IMG/VR virus record: IMGVR_UViG_3300028364_000018
Span: 58,488 to 122,487 of that record
DNA from: a virus
DNA length: 64,000 bases
Direction: 5' to 3' (one strand)
Below are positions 15,839-25,454 of the stretch, piece after piece (the first letter of the stretch is position 1; every line of letters starts with the position of its first letter). Position numbers and translations under genes: made by a program. The notes under the pieces are model-generated. The model was not told where the DNA came from. It made no database searches and saw only the letters and a list, made by a program, of their open reading frames with translations.

Positions 15839-16207
15839 ATGAATAACTCAGAAAAACTACAAGCCTCACTATTGGTGAAAGAGGCGATAAACTGGGGAGC
15901 TGTACGAAACTACGGCGAACGTATGGGGCGCGGAGTGCGTAGATCTGGAGACTGGCGCGAGTTTGGGAAGGGCCTGGTTTCGGCGCCTGCAAACTTAGCA
16001 AGCGCCCTCAATATAGGTAAAGGTATAGACCCTGTCGGAGCTGCGGGGGGTCTAGGCTCTTACATATCGGGAGCAGGTCTAACAGGTTTGGCGACGGCAC
16101 CCTTTATACTGCTAAATAATAAAATACTTGATAAGAAGCTAGCAGAATCAGAAACTAAACCCGGTGCACGAAGCTTCGCTGACATAGTGTGGAGAAATAA
16201 AATTTAA
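15839..16207 (+). CDS. Tagged head-region protein, small
   Basis: 122 aa, opening MNNSEKLQASLLVKEAINWG. The middle has a glycine-spaced hydrophobic stretch (GAAGGLGSYISGAGLTGLAT) that could insert in a membrane. Follows the nuclease-domain paralogue after one base. Function unknown. Confidence 0.55.
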   Translation: MNNSEKLQASLLVKEAINWGAVRNYGERMGRGVRRSGDWREFGKGLVSAPANLASALNIGKGIDPVGAAGGLGSYISGAGLTGLATAPFILLNNKILDKKLAESETKPGARSFADIVWRNKI

Positions 16208-16224
16208 TAACGGAGAAAGCAAAT

Positions 16225-18348
16225 ATGAAAGACTTATTCAACAAACTATGGAAGAAACAGGCTTCGGCCCAATTCAGCGACAACGACATCGAACGAGCAT
16301 TTATGGACCAAGCCTACGGCTTCATCCAGAATAAGGCGGGTAAGCTCCTGAGCGACCCCCATCGCCTGGGCTTCGAAATCGTCTACAAGAATGACAACAG
16401 CACCCGCATGGTCGGTATCTTCGCCTTCCGGGCAGAGAAGCGTTTGTTGTACGCCCCTAGCTTCTTCATCAACGGTGAAATCAAAGGTACGGACCTCCTG
16501 TACCAGCATGACCGCAAACTCTTTACACCCCTGACGGAGGAATGGGCCAACTACCTCCTGAAGGCACAGAACATGAATCAAGGAAGTGGTTACCAAGGCG
16601 ACGCCCCCCGGACGCGCTCTGCCGACCTCTATAAGCTGGTCAGTCCCAGCCAAAGTAATAACTTTAGTAAGTACGCCTCCTACGAGTCAGCACCTGCCAC
16701 CATCGAGCCCCCTATTTCCGAGGTGCTGGACGAGATGTTTAAGCGGGCGGAGCTTCAACCAATTCTCCAACGCTTTATACTGGAGGATGGAGGTAGGCAT
16801 GCGGTGGAGTCCATCGAACGCGCGGTTCACACCAATATGAAGTTCGCACGAGCTTTATCAGAGGTAGATCCCTCTCAATACCTTCCGGAACTCCCGGTTG
16901 AGAAGAAGGCGAGTACCGCACCCGTCCTAACGCTAGTCCGGGGACTGCAACAGGGGGTTAAGTCCGCTTTTGACCAAGCCCGAGTTCTTAAGTACGGCTT
17001 TACCCTGCTGGACGACCGCCATGACCTGAACACAGTTGAGGTCGATGACCTTCAGCTGGAGAGTGTCGCGGAATCCGGGGTGTATAAGGTGTTGATGGCA
17101 GACGGCTCCAGGCAGGAAATGGTGTGCGTGGTGGACGACAAAGGAGGTTGTGGTTCCGACGAAATGCGGACGACAGCCAACACCAAATGTGTGGACTCCA
17201 AAGGTCGGATGTCTGTAAGACGGGGCGACCCTGTTTACGGCGAGCAACTGATGGACCAAAACCTAGAGAAATACAAGAAGGCACCTACCGCTGGTAAAAC
17301 CTACCTGTTCTTTGATGCGCAGAACCCCAGCCGGGGACAACTCTTCAAGGTCAAGAGCATTTCAAAACGCGGAGACATCCAGACTCTGGAACTCGAAACC
17401 GAGTACGGGTCTGAAAGGACCATGACGGTCAACCCCGACCTCAAGGGAGACCTTAAGGACAGTGGTGATGAGCTTCTGGCGGGCGCCGGATATATGTGGA
17501 TCCCGGTCAAGACCAAGTCCACCGACTACGGCTTTGATGTGGAGGATGGAGAGGCGTTGGGTACTGACCAGTCGCTAAATCGTATGGTGGAGAAATCCGG
17601 GTCGATCCGGCTCAAGCTCTCAAACCATCCAGACAACGGCTGGAGCTTGAAGATGCTTGACAAAGTCGTGGGCAAGGACCTGGATGTAACGAGCATGGCG
17701 GTTAAGCTGGCTCGGGATCTACACATAGGCGCAGATCATGTATTTGGCTTGCTGGAGACGGCTCAGCCTTCGGTGGACTTCTGGATGAACGTCGACGGGC
17801 TGCGTAAAAGCGGGTCGATGCAGGTCATGGAAGAACCAGACTTTGAAGACGACTACGACAGCCAGTTCGGTGTGCCGGTTAACTACGGGCATGCACAATC
17901 TCTGGAGGTCAGCACCCCATTCGAGGAGCTTCCACAACAGCGCGTTGGCGATACGGAGGATCCAAACGATGGAGGAGGTGCGCCGCACGAGATGCTGATG
18001 AACGCATCTCCAGAGGAATTAGCGCAGTACGCCGAGATGAATCAGCTCCCCAACCTCTTCGAGCATGGGATAGTCGGTTCGATGGTCAAGTCCTTCGACT
18101 CCCCAGCCATGCTCGACCGGTATATGCCTGATCTGGAGAAGGCGCTGGATAGTATGGGACGCTCTCTCTTCCTCCTGTTCTGGAAGCCCGGCGAGTTCGA
18201 CGACGCTTGGGGTCCTGAAGAGCGTCAGAGCACCGAAGACGAGATGCTGGCCAACTTCAAGAGCTTCGGGGACATGGTTCTCCATCTCCTACATAAATCT
18301 AAATCTAATCGAGGTGTGGTTGGTATCTCCAGTAACGCCACCGCATAA
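16225..18348 (+). CDS. Large head-region structural protein (unidentified)
   Basis: 707 aa, acidic, no recognisable catalytic motif. The N-terminus (MKDLFNKLWKKQASAQFSD) has a basic amphipathic start followed by KQAS, similar in spirit to the tag of neighbours. Residues about 225-330 contain a strand-rich segment with DDRHDLNTVEVDDLQLESVA. The Asp/Glu-rich C-terminus (about 545-600) is followed by helices. Size and place upstream of the prohead protease would fit a portal or large internal protein, but I see no portal signature. Preceded by an AACGGAGAAAG ribosome-binding site. Confidence 0.5.
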   Translation: MKDLFNKLWKKQASAQFSDNDIERAFMDQAYGFIQNKAGKLLSDPHRLGFEIVYKNDNSTRMVGIFAFRAEKRLLYAPSFFINGEIKGTDLLYQHDRKLFTPLTEEWANYLLKAQNMNQGSGYQGDAPRTRSADLYKLVSPSQSNNFSKYASYESAPATIEPPISEVLDEMFKRAELQPILQRFILEDGGRHAVESIERAVHTNMKFARALSEVDPSQYLPELPVEKKASTAPVLTLVRGLQQGVKSAFDQARVLKYGFTLLDDRHDLNTVEVDDLQLESVAESGVYKVLMADGSRQEMVCVVDDKGGCGSDEMRTTANTKCVDSKGRMSVRRGDPVYGEQLMDQNLEKYKKAPTAGKTYLFFDAQNPSRGQLFKVKSISKRGDIQTLELETEYGSERTMTVNPDLKGDLKDSGDELLAGAGYMWIPVKTKSTDYGFDVEDGEALGTDQSLNRMVEKSGSIRLKLSNHPDNGWSLKMLDKVVGKDLDVTSMAVKLARDLHIGADHVFGLLETAQPSVDFWMNVDGLRKSGSMQVMEEPDFEDDYDSQFGVPVNYGHAQSLEVSTPFEELPQQRVGDTEDPNDGGGAPHEMLMNASPEELAQYAEMNQLPNLFEHGIVGSMVKSFDSPAMLDRYMPDLEKALDSMGRSLFLLFWKPGEFDDAWGPEERQSTEDEMLANFKSFGDMVLHLLHKSKSNRGVVGISSNATA

Positions 18349-18362
18349 ACAAAGGAAATACA

Positions 18363-19160
18363 ATGAATAACCTCGACAAATTAACAGCGGAGCAAGCCCT
18401 AGCTTTATTAGAAGATAATCCACGTTTCAAAACTCTTTTCTACCGTAAAGCAGACTCTGACAAAAAAACAAATAAGAAAAAACCTAAAGACAAGACGATG
18501 AACAACACAGAAAAATTAGCATCCGCACAGATCCTAGCAGCCTTTTCACATAAACAAGCGGACGCACGTGCTGAGATGCTCGCAGCGCTCCCCTCGAATA
18601 TACTGGCATCACTCATACCCGGACTCACTGGAGGTATGGCTGTAGCATCTGGGGGTATGGCGGGGGGCACCCCCACCTTATCGGATGAAGATTTAGAAAA
18701 AATAAACGGTAATCCAGCCAAGGCGATGATACCGGGTGTGGCGGGATTTCGGCAGTATAAAAGGCTGGGTAAGACCATGCACGGCGACCAAGCCGGTCCC
18801 AATGCCCCCGGAAACGCGTGGGGTGAAGTTCTAGGAGCCGGAGGCTTAAACGCTCTACTTATGGGTGGTGCGGGCGCGGGTCTTGGTGCTTTACTCGCGT
18901 CGAGAGACGGTGGTACTTCTACTCAAGACGGGGCAGTTATGGGCGGGTCCTTAGGTTTGGGGGCTGGTGCGACACTGCAAGCTGCTGGTCTTCTAAGAGG
19001 GTTGATTGAGAATCGTAACAGGGAGTTGGGCGGCCAATCCGAGTACGACCAAGACAATTCATCTCTACGATCAATGCTACTCCCAGGCTCAGCCGGATTA
19101 AACTACATGCGTAGAGTTAGATCCACTGACACTCCTAAGAAGAAGTCTGAAGACATCTAA
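18363..19160 (+). CDS. Double-tagged, glycine-zipper head-region protein
   Basis: 265 aa. The tag occurs twice: MNNLDKLTAEQALALLED at residue 1 and MNNTEKLASAQILAAFSHKQ at residue 46 (ATG 18498), separated by a Lys-rich linker (KADSDKKTNKKKPKDK). The rest contains long Gly/Ala/Leu stretches (GGAGAGLGALLASRDGG, GGSLGLGAGATLQAAGLLRG) typical of glycine-zipper membrane proteins. The second tag may mark a second translation start giving a shorter product. Confidence 0.55.
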   Translation: MNNLDKLTAEQALALLEDNPRFKTLFYRKADSDKKTNKKKPKDKTMNNTEKLASAQILAAFSHKQADARAEMLAALPSNILASLIPGLTGGMAVASGGMAGGTPTLSDEDLEKINGNPAKAMIPGVAGFRQYKRLGKTMHGDQAGPNAPGNAWGEVLGAGGLNALLMGGAGAGLGALLASRDGGTSTQDGAVMGGSLGLGAGATLQAAGLLRGLIENRNRELGGQSEYDQDNSSLRSMLLPGSAGLNYMRRVRSTDTPKKKSEDI

Positions 19161-19182
19161 CCGTGAACTTCCAAAAGATACA

Positions 19183-20310
19183 GTGAACAACATAGGTAGA
19201 CTTAAAGCTGCGCAGTTACTAAAAGAGGCCAAATCGCCCAAGATTGATGGTATGACAGGTGCTGCCAAGCCTAACCTCTCCGCTATTCGCCCAAATGCTG
19301 AAGACTTGCCTGGCACAGATAAACAGTGGGTGAGCCCTGCTCCAGGTGGGGAGTTCTCAAAAAAGAAAGAAGTGAGCCCCCAAAAGTTCTTGGGGTCTTA
19401 CTACGGAGATAATCTTAAAATTGAACAAGAGAAGGCGAGAACCTACGCAGTTAAGAACAACCTTCCTTGGAAAGACAACCAGTGGACCACTCCCGGTTCA
19501 TCCGCGTCTGTACCTATGAACTTCAGCGACAAGCCGTTTGCAGGCGCCTCACCCCCGTATGCTCTAATACGCGGCCCAGGCAGTCCAAGAATCGTAATGC
19601 CTACAACCAATCAGAATATAAACCCTCTGTTCAGTTACGAAAACGGCCTTCCCGAGGAACGACCTATGAGTCTTACATCTAAAGGTGTCTTGGGGCATGA
19701 GTTGTCGCATGTTATGTACCCGTTTGAGAGAGGGGACGTGGAAAGAACGCCCAACCGCGTCTCACGCCCGTGGCGGGCGGCTATGATGAATTTGGCGGAT
19801 AGACGGGCGGTACTATCTGAGCGGAGGATGTACCCAGAGGTAAGTTCCTTTGAGTTCACCCCACCCGCCGCTGCCATCCAACGACACCTCTACAAAACCA
19901 CTGGGAAAAGGTTGGAGAGCCCAGAAGACTATGATAAGTGGATACAAAGTATGGAGGGCGTTGGTGAGTCTAAGAGCTGGCAGGATCCGCTACCAACGGA
20001 GCTCAGGAGATGGCTACGCTATAGAGAGAATATAAAATCGCAACCTATGCTGGACTGGCGCAGGGATATGCGGTTAAATAATATGGACAATACTATGAGA
20101 CACATCATCCCAGGTATTGTGCAGAACCAGCGTCCTAGTATGCGACCTAAACACGCGTTTATTAATAAAACAAGAATGAACAAAATGAACAACACAGAAA
20201 AATCAGCAGCCACGCCTTGGGAAGTCTATAAACGTAAAGAGCTAGAGAAGGAGCTAAGTCAGTACCAGAAGCTAGCAGCTGGTAATATGTTACGTCACTT
20301 AGTATTTTAA
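19183..20310 (+). CDS. Tagged head-region protein with HExxH metallopeptidase motif
   Basis: 375 aa from a GTG, opening MNNIGRLKAAQLLKEAKS. Residues 169-180 read VLGHELSHVMYP, a textbook HExxH zinc-protease helix (His172, Glu173, His176). No certain third ligand was identified; Glu or Asp in FERGDVERT is a candidate. The C-terminus carries an internal tag-like segment (MNNTEKSAATPWEVYKRKE at residue 335). If real, this is a protease delivered with the capsid. The motif is short, so the enzyme call is moderate. Confidence 0.5.
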   Translation: MNNIGRLKAAQLLKEAKSPKIDGMTGAAKPNLSAIRPNAEDLPGTDKQWVSPAPGGEFSKKKEVSPQKFLGSYYGDNLKIEQEKARTYAVKNNLPWKDNQWTTPGSSASVPMNFSDKPFAGASPPYALIRGPGSPRIVMPTTNQNINPLFSYENGLPEERPMSLTSKGVLGHELSHVMYPFERGDVERTPNRVSRPWRAAMMNLADRRAVLSERRMYPEVSSFEFTPPAAAIQRHLYKTTGKRLESPEDYDKWIQSMEGVGESKSWQDPLPTELRRWLRYRENIKSQPMLDWRRDMRLNNMDNTMRHIIPGIVQNQRPSMRPKHAFINKTRMNKMNNTEKSAATPWEVYKRKELEKELSQYQKLAAGNMLRHLVF

Positions 20311-20321
20311 CAACAAGACAA

Positions 20322-21212
20322 ATGAACTTCCAGAAGATACAGCAGCTAAGTTGGTACATGGACTGGGGTGGAGAGCCCGACATGGGGGTTAACTCCCGTA
20401 TGTCGGGTATCCCCCACAAAGCCCGGTTAAGCCGCTACCTCCACAACTACTGTAACCTGGAGTTCGGCTGGGATTGGGCAAAGGCCATGGTCGAGTCCGA
20501 TACACCCCTGCCGGCCATCCTTGACCACCATGATCTACCGATCTACCGAGCTTATTGGTGGATGAAGGGCGAGCCCGACTCGCTGATAGACACGGTTGCC
20601 CAGATCGGGACTTATAAGTGTATGGAGTTCACCAAGGCCATACACGGCGCTTGGCACATGGCCCAGGAGAAGACAGGTAGAACCCGGGAGGACCACCTAC
20701 AGGATCTAGCCTACCAACAGAGTGTGAGCATCGAGGTTATAAACGCCTTCGAGAAGCTGTTCTTCAACATCGAGGACAGACGCCGGGACTCAAAGCTTCT
20801 GCGTCACATTGTGTACCCAGAGACCCGCATGGTCGAGACCATGGAGGGTTATGCGGAGCAAGTGGGTATTGACATGATGTTGATGCGAGCCGCCTACAAC
20901 AACGGGGTGGAGAACCTGTTGCAGATGGCGGGCGACCGCGACATGTACAATAATCCGGCATCCGCCGCAGATCTTGCGTCGCAGATGGAGGGGGTGTTGA
21001 TGGCCCAAGGCCTGTTCCTAGCCAACAACGGCTTCCTGCATCAACGAGATTCTCAAGGCATCCGGCGTGCAACTCAGATGCTGGCCGCCACCAAGGCGGG
21101 CGGTCAGGAGACCGGACGAGATCAGACTCTGAACTTCCTGGGTGACATGATCCAGGACGAGATGAGGCAGCTTCAGCAGATGGACATGCAGGTTAAGGCC
21201 TATACAGACTAA
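20322..21212 (+). CDS. Hypothetical head-region protein
   Basis: 296 aa, mostly helical with many Trp/Tyr/His in the first third (WYMDWGGEPDMG, YRAYWWMKGEP). The C-terminal third is rich in Met/Gln (MIQDEMRQLQQMDMQV). Not recognised. Ends just before a T-rich stretch and the promoter of the next gene. Confidence 0.5.
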   Translation: MNFQKIQQLSWYMDWGGEPDMGVNSRMSGIPHKARLSRYLHNYCNLEFGWDWAKAMVESDTPLPAILDHHDLPIYRAYWWMKGEPDSLIDTVAQIGTYKCMEFTKAIHGAWHMAQEKTGRTREDHLQDLAYQQSVSIEVINAFEKLFFNIEDRRRDSKLLRHIVYPETRMVETMEGYAEQVGIDMMLMRAAYNNGVENLLQMAGDRDMYNNPASAADLASQMEGVLMAQGLFLANNGFLHQRDSQGIRRATQMLAATKAGGQETGRDQTLNFLGDMIQDEMRQLQQMDMQVKAYTD

Positions 21213-21219
21213 TTTTTTT

Positions 21220-21247
21220 CTTGCAAACCACAAACATTGTCTATAAT
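21220..21247 (+). promoter_or_regulatory. Promoter, leaderless type, for gene at 21256
   Basis: CTTGCA or TTGCAA around 21220-21226, 15-16 bp spacer, perfect TATAAT at 21242-21247, then 8 nt to ATG 21256. The T-run at 21213-21219 just upstream has no obvious stem. Confidence 0.65.
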
Positions 21248-21255
21248 ACGGATCT

Positions 21256-22611
21256 ATGAACCACTATACTGCCATCGAAGTACTGGAAACGTTGTTACCT
21301 ACCATAAAGGAGGCGGGAGCACCTGAGAACGTACTACTGCAGTACGCGTCGGAGCACAACCTAGCCCCAGCACAGCTGGAGAAGATGGCGCAGGTGTTTA
21401 ACACTGCTAAGACCCTAACCTACTTGGATAAGGCGGCGAACCGTGGAGGTAGCTTTTCGGTGGTGGATACCCAAGACCTTCTTAAACAGTACCAAGCGTA
21501 TGAGGCGCCTACCGAGCGTGTGATGGATAAAGCCGCTTCAGCCCCGATCACACACAACCCCCTCCGATTTCCCGGACCTGGGGTGTACGCGCCCACTGTG
21601 AAAGCCGCTGACATTGATGACGACCTCCAACGCCACCTACGGCAGGCTGAGCGTTGGGCGCAGACCGAACAGCGTAATACCCTCAAGAAAGTTGCGGAGT
21701 TCCAGGATGAGCAACAGGAGATCGTCCTGGAGTGCGTAGAGAAGCTCGCCCGTATAAGCCGGGTTGTAGACAAATCTTTTAGTAACCAACAGATGCAGAT
21801 GGATATGGCTTTCGTCATGGGTAAATCCGCCGCAGAGAGCCTTATTAAGGACGTATGGGGTACGGTTATGGACTTCGATATGGAGGATGTCCACGATAAA
21901 CGGGCGTTTGATCAGGGCATGCGCCAGAACTCCGGTCGTCTGGAAGTACTGGAGATCGTATCGGAGCTTTTGGAAGCCCAGGGGATGCGCAAGGACGCAG
22001 GGGCCTACGCCTCGGAATTGATTAAGAGTGCTGGAGGAGTGGAAGGCCCTTTGACATATGAGCAACGCCTAACTACGGACGTCAACACCCACAATATGCA
22101 GGAGCTGCTATCTAAGTTGAAGCCTGGTAAGGGCAAGCCACCAAAGCCTGTCGAATCACACATCCCAGACCCACTGGACATCGGACCGGCAGCGTCCGAT
22201 ATTGAGAGTAAGATGGTTCGTCCGATGTCTGACAAACTGAACAAGATCGACCCCTCCCAGATTTTGAAATTATTACACGTTGAACCCTCAAAGTACAACA
22301 AGGCGCAGAAAGAGGTGGACGAGACACGGACCGACACAGAGCGTAGTGTGGTACTCGCCCGTCTGATGCAGAGTGATCCGATCATCAGCGAGGCTGATCC
22401 AGATACTGTACAGGATATCTATAACTCACTACAGGACGCTAGCCCTGAGTTCGTACGCGACCCCTCTAGGTTGCGTATGGCCCTGCGCGAGGCAGTGGAG
22501 TACGGAGCTGTCCCTATCCACACCCTTAACGAACTCACAACCTACCGCAAGAACCTAGCGGGTGCCCGTAAAGACGAGCACACCGTAGATACAGACACCT
22601 ACGGAATTTAA
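21256..22611 (+). CDS. Helical head-region structural protein
   Basis: 451 aa, almost entirely helical and charged. It has recurrent 'Lys-Ala-Ala' sites such as YLDKAANRGG and VMDKAASAP and an N-terminus ending TIKEAGAP, similar to the end of the shared tag. No ribosome-binding site; the -10 box lies 8 nt upstream of ATG. Its position before the prohead protease suggests a core, portal-adjacent or internal protein. Not recognised. Confidence 0.5.
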   Translation: MNHYTAIEVLETLLPTIKEAGAPENVLLQYASEHNLAPAQLEKMAQVFNTAKTLTYLDKAANRGGSFSVVDTQDLLKQYQAYEAPTERVMDKAASAPITHNPLRFPGPGVYAPTVKAADIDDDLQRHLRQAERWAQTEQRNTLKKVAEFQDEQQEIVLECVEKLARISRVVDKSFSNQQMQMDMAFVMGKSAAESLIKDVWGTVMDFDMEDVHDKRAFDQGMRQNSGRLEVLEIVSELLEAQGMRKDAGAYASELIKSAGGVEGPLTYEQRLTTDVNTHNMQELLSKLKPGKGKPPKPVESHIPDPLDIGPAASDIESKMVRPMSDKLNKIDPSQILKLLHVEPSKYNKAQKEVDETRTDTERSVVLARLMQSDPIISEADPDTVQDIYNSLQDASPEFVRDPSRLRMALREAVEYGAVPIHTLNELTTYRKNLAGARKDEHTVDTDTYGI

Positions 22612-22973
22612 TGGATATCCGGCGCACTATCACTCTTATTGACAACGCTTACCACGCTCAGGTGGGCGTAGAGAGCCTGTCTGTGGTGGATCAGGATGCT
22701 GTAGCTCGGTTCGGGCAATGGCCCATTGACCTGGGCGGTGCCTTTGATGACGGGGAGGGTCTAGAGTTTGAGCTACCTCTGCAGGTTAGGTACTTCCCAA
22801 CGCAACGCGTAGCCAAATCTATTTTTTACATATCAGATGCCCTAGCCGCCGATCGCACACTGTTGTGGGTTGACACCATAGTGCAACGTTTGGTAGAGGC
22901 ACAGGCCGCTGCCCTCGGGAAGGACCCGAGAAACATATTGGATACCATAACAACTTACCCAGAGATCGTATAA
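22611..22973 (+). CDS. Hypothetical protein
   Basis: 120 aa, mixed alpha/beta and acidic (FDDGEGLEFELPLQVRY). Unrecognised. TAATG junctions with both neighbours place it in the head operon. Confidence 0.5.
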   Translation: MDIRRTITLIDNAYHAQVGVESLSVVDQDAVARFGQWPIDLGGAFDDGEGLEFELPLQVRYFPTQRVAKSIFYISDALAADRTLLWVDTIVQRLVEAQAAALGKDPRNILDTITTYPEIV

Positions 22974-23875
22974 TGCCAGCTCGCGAAGATTTTATGTCAC
23001 AACTCCAGCAGATCCTTCAGAATAAGGACATCACAACCCCGTTACTCGCCGCAGCAGGTACGGGACTAGTAGGCGGTACACTGGCCGCCAGGAGTCCCAA
23101 ACGCCGCGGAGAAAGTCAGGAAGAACGCCGGAAACGCATTCTCCGCGATGCGATGCTAAGTGCAGGCGCCGGTGGACTTGGTACAGCCGCCTTACGTTAC
23201 GGTTACGGCAGTCTTCAAAACGCGCTACCCGCAGGTTCGGAGAATCCGGCAGCCAAGGGCTTAGGGATTCTCGGACGCGTGGCTGGTGGGGGAGCGGCAG
23301 CGGGTGGTACGCATTGGATAGCTAAAAACCGGTGGAATGCGAGGGCGATGGACACCATAGAAGGGGCCTCTGAGGCTATACGGGCTGGAGCCCCTAAGAA
23401 CACCTCCGAAGCACGTCTCCGACTCAAGAGTATGGTAGAACGTCTTTCTATGAATGAGAACCCCGCCAAGGCACTAAGCGAGGCTTTCCCGGACAAAGAA
23501 CTACCAAAACTCCTAGAGCGCTCGAACATTCGTATGCCCGGATCGGGACCCACAGGTTGGGAAGCTTTTAAAGGTAGTCTGACGGGAGCCTATGGTAAAT
23601 CCAAGGATGTGATTAAAACCGTTAGGCATCAACCAATCAAACAGACTTTGACATCTGTGCGTGGGCGTGTAGCACCCGATGGTGCACGAGCGGCTGCGCG
23701 GAGCCTACCAGGTAAGGCGGAGAAGCAGGTGTTAGAACGCTTAGTACCTTTCGCCCGACGTCACCCCGGATTATCTGCCGGACTCGCAACGGCAGTAGCC
23801 GCTCCCACTGCTTTACATTTGGGTGGTGAACTGCTAGGCTTGGGTACGCCCAACTTCTTAAACTATCAGGATTAA
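22973..23875 (+). CDS. Gly/Ala-rich basic head-region protein
   Basis: 300 aa. An N-terminal helix (MSQLQQILQN) is followed by an Ala/Gly segment (LLAAAGTGLVGGTLAA), a basic region and a second Gly-rich segment (GRVAGGGAAAGGTHW). The C-terminal hydrophobic stretch (GLSAGLATAVAAPTALHLGG) could cross a membrane. It resembles the tagged glycine-rich proteins in composition but lacks a clear tag. Function unknown. Confidence 0.5.
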   Translation: MPAREDFMSQLQQILQNKDITTPLLAAAGTGLVGGTLAARSPKRRGESQEERRKRILRDAMLSAGAGGLGTAALRYGYGSLQNALPAGSENPAAKGLGILGRVAGGGAAAGGTHWIAKNRWNARAMDTIEGASEAIRAGAPKNTSEARLRLKSMVERLSMNENPAKALSEAFPDKELPKLLERSNIRMPGSGPTGWEAFKGSLTGAYGKSKDVIKTVRHQPIKQTLTSVRGRVAPDGARAAARSLPGKAEKQVLERLVPFARRHPGLSAGLATAVAAPTALHLGGELLGLGTPNFLNYQD

Positions 23876-23877
23876 TC

Positions 23878-25377
23878 ATGTTAAAAGTACACTACGACAC
23901 AGACCAGCAAGAGCTCTTCAAAGCCTGTGGTGGACACATGGCCACATTGATTGACACCGAACGCGGTGTGAAGTCCGCTGCCTCCGACCTCATTTCTCGC
24001 GAGATCATAGAGAAGTTCCGCCCAGACGATGACCATTTCCTTGTTCACAACATCGCTATGGGGGACACCGAGACATACGGCCCTAATAAAAATTTTGATG
24101 GGTGGTCGAAGGAAGCGTTGGAGACCAGGCATCAGACTTTCGTAACCAACGGGCACCTATTCCGCGAGCACCGTAATCGTGACCCCAAACAGAAGATTGG
24201 AGATATCAAGTATGCAGCTTTCGATGGAGGTAAGCAGGGTATGCACCGTGTGGAGCTCCTGTGTTGGGGTAACAAGAAGAAGGCCGCTGAGGAGTATGAA
24301 CTGGCTAAGGCTGGCGAACCCCTTAGTTTTTCAATGAGCGCCAGAATTCTATTCGACAAATGCTCGGCTTGTGGCAACGAGGCTAAGACCCGGGAGGCTT
24401 ATTGCGACTGCATGAAAAACCACCCAGGCCAATGGATGGCTGAGTTCCAGAAGTATGCGTTCGTAGACAATCCGGACCCGACCTTTTTCGATAACAGTCG
24501 CGTTAAGCGCCCTGCTGATCGTATTGCGCACTATCTGGAATACAGATTTCCTGATGCGGATATGCGTAAAGCCGCGTCGGAAGACCTTGTTATTCTAGGA
24601 ACGGACTGGGCAGAGTACGAAGGCTTGTCCATCCCGGAACAACGTTGCGAACTACCTCTACCCACCCGAGACCTGGTCGAGAAGCTGGCGTCCTTAGGTA
24701 AGGAGATCCAAGCTGTTCTTGAACAGGGTGTACCCACTACTTCCGAACGCCAGGACTTCATGAAGAACGCCTCGGGGCGCATCCTTGGCGAGGAATTGAC
24801 AGACGCTCAGTTGGATATCGCCCGGTCGGTGCGTCCCGGGACTCTTGCGAGGTTCTTAGCCAAGACCGCATCCATCCTCCCCTTTAAATCCTTTGCGGCC
24901 TATGCACTGCAACGCCCTATAGACTCCTTGGACAATGACCCAGTATGGGCGAAGGCCGCTTGCGGTATGCCCAACATCATGGATACACTACTGGGTGGGG
25001 TTGATACAGAGATGCTCAATATGCTACAGGCGGACGACGAGTTCACCTGCGAGCGCGACCCTCACCAGAAAGACCTGATTCAGGGTCTGATGGATAAAGC
25101 CGACCAGGAATTCAGTATCAATCCAGAAAAGAGCAAACCACGGATTATGATGCTGGTCATTAAAGGGGGTAAACATAACTTGTCTAAGATCGCCTCAGAG
25201 CTTCCGGCGAAGGACGACCAACTATCCCAGGGCCTGGCCCTAGCCTACGCGTCATACCAAGTACAGGCCTTGCAGGACATGCAGAAGCTGGCGGGTGTGG
25301 CGCTCGATGAACCCCTCTTACTCCAGGTAATGCTGGAAAATCGTAAGTACCATTTAAATACCAGCGATAAAAACTAA
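23878..25377 (+). CDS. Prohead protease (capsid maturation protease), zinc-containing
   Basis: 499 aa. The N-terminal ~190 residues match phage head-maturation proteases: GPNKNFDGW, LETRHQTFV, NGHLFREH (His98 candidate nucleophile base), then EPLSFSMSARI (Ser152 or Ser154 candidate). Inserted after this is a Cys cluster, KCSACGNEAKTREAYCDCMK (Cys162, 165, 176, 178), of a type seen in some myovirus prohead proteases. The C-terminal 300 residues are helical and could be a fused scaffold or core portion. Immediately upstream of scaffold-like genes and the capsid gene, the canonical place. It would cleave scaffold and tagged proteins in the prohead. Confidence 0.75.
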   Translation: MLKVHYDTDQQELFKACGGHMATLIDTERGVKSAASDLISREIIEKFRPDDDHFLVHNIAMGDTETYGPNKNFDGWSKEALETRHQTFVTNGHLFREHRNRDPKQKIGDIKYAAFDGGKQGMHRVELLCWGNKKKAAEEYELAKAGEPLSFSMSARILFDKCSACGNEAKTREAYCDCMKNHPGQWMAEFQKYAFVDNPDPTFFDNSRVKRPADRIAHYLEYRFPDADMRKAASEDLVILGTDWAEYEGLSIPEQRCELPLPTRDLVEKLASLGKEIQAVLEQGVPTTSERQDFMKNASGRILGEELTDAQLDIARSVRPGTLARFLAKTASILPFKSFAAYALQRPIDSLDNDPVWAKAACGMPNIMDTLLGGVDTEMLNMLQADDEFTCERDPHQKDLIQGLMDKADQEFSINPEKSKPRIMMLVIKGGKHNLSKIASELPAKDDQLSQGLALAYASYQVQALQDMQKLAGVALDEPLLLQVMLENRKYHLNTSDKN

Positions 25378-25392
25378 AAAAAGTCGTCATTA

Positions 25393-25425
25393 AGGGTTGA
25401 CCTTCAACCCTGTTTATAGCAGAAT
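25393..25425 (+). promoter_or_regulatory. Promoter with hairpin at -35, before scaffold gene
   Basis: Inverted repeat AGGGTTGA (25393-25400), 3-nt loop, TCAACCCT (25404-25411) encloses a -35 TTGACC (25397-25402). After 17 bp lies CAGAAT (25420-25425). The gene at 25455 follows behind AAGGAA. The repeat could be an operator, or a terminator for the protease transcript; there is no T-run. Confidence 0.5.
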
Positions 25426-25454
25426 ACCAACATAACCTAATCAAGGAACTATAT

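Noticed and set aside
16225-18348. Calling the 707-aa protein the portal
   Set aside because: Size and place fit, but no portal motif could be recognised; left as unidentified structural protein.
21211-21220. T-run as terminator after gene at 20322
   Set aside because: No stem precedes it; it is simply the AT-rich upstream part of the next promoter.
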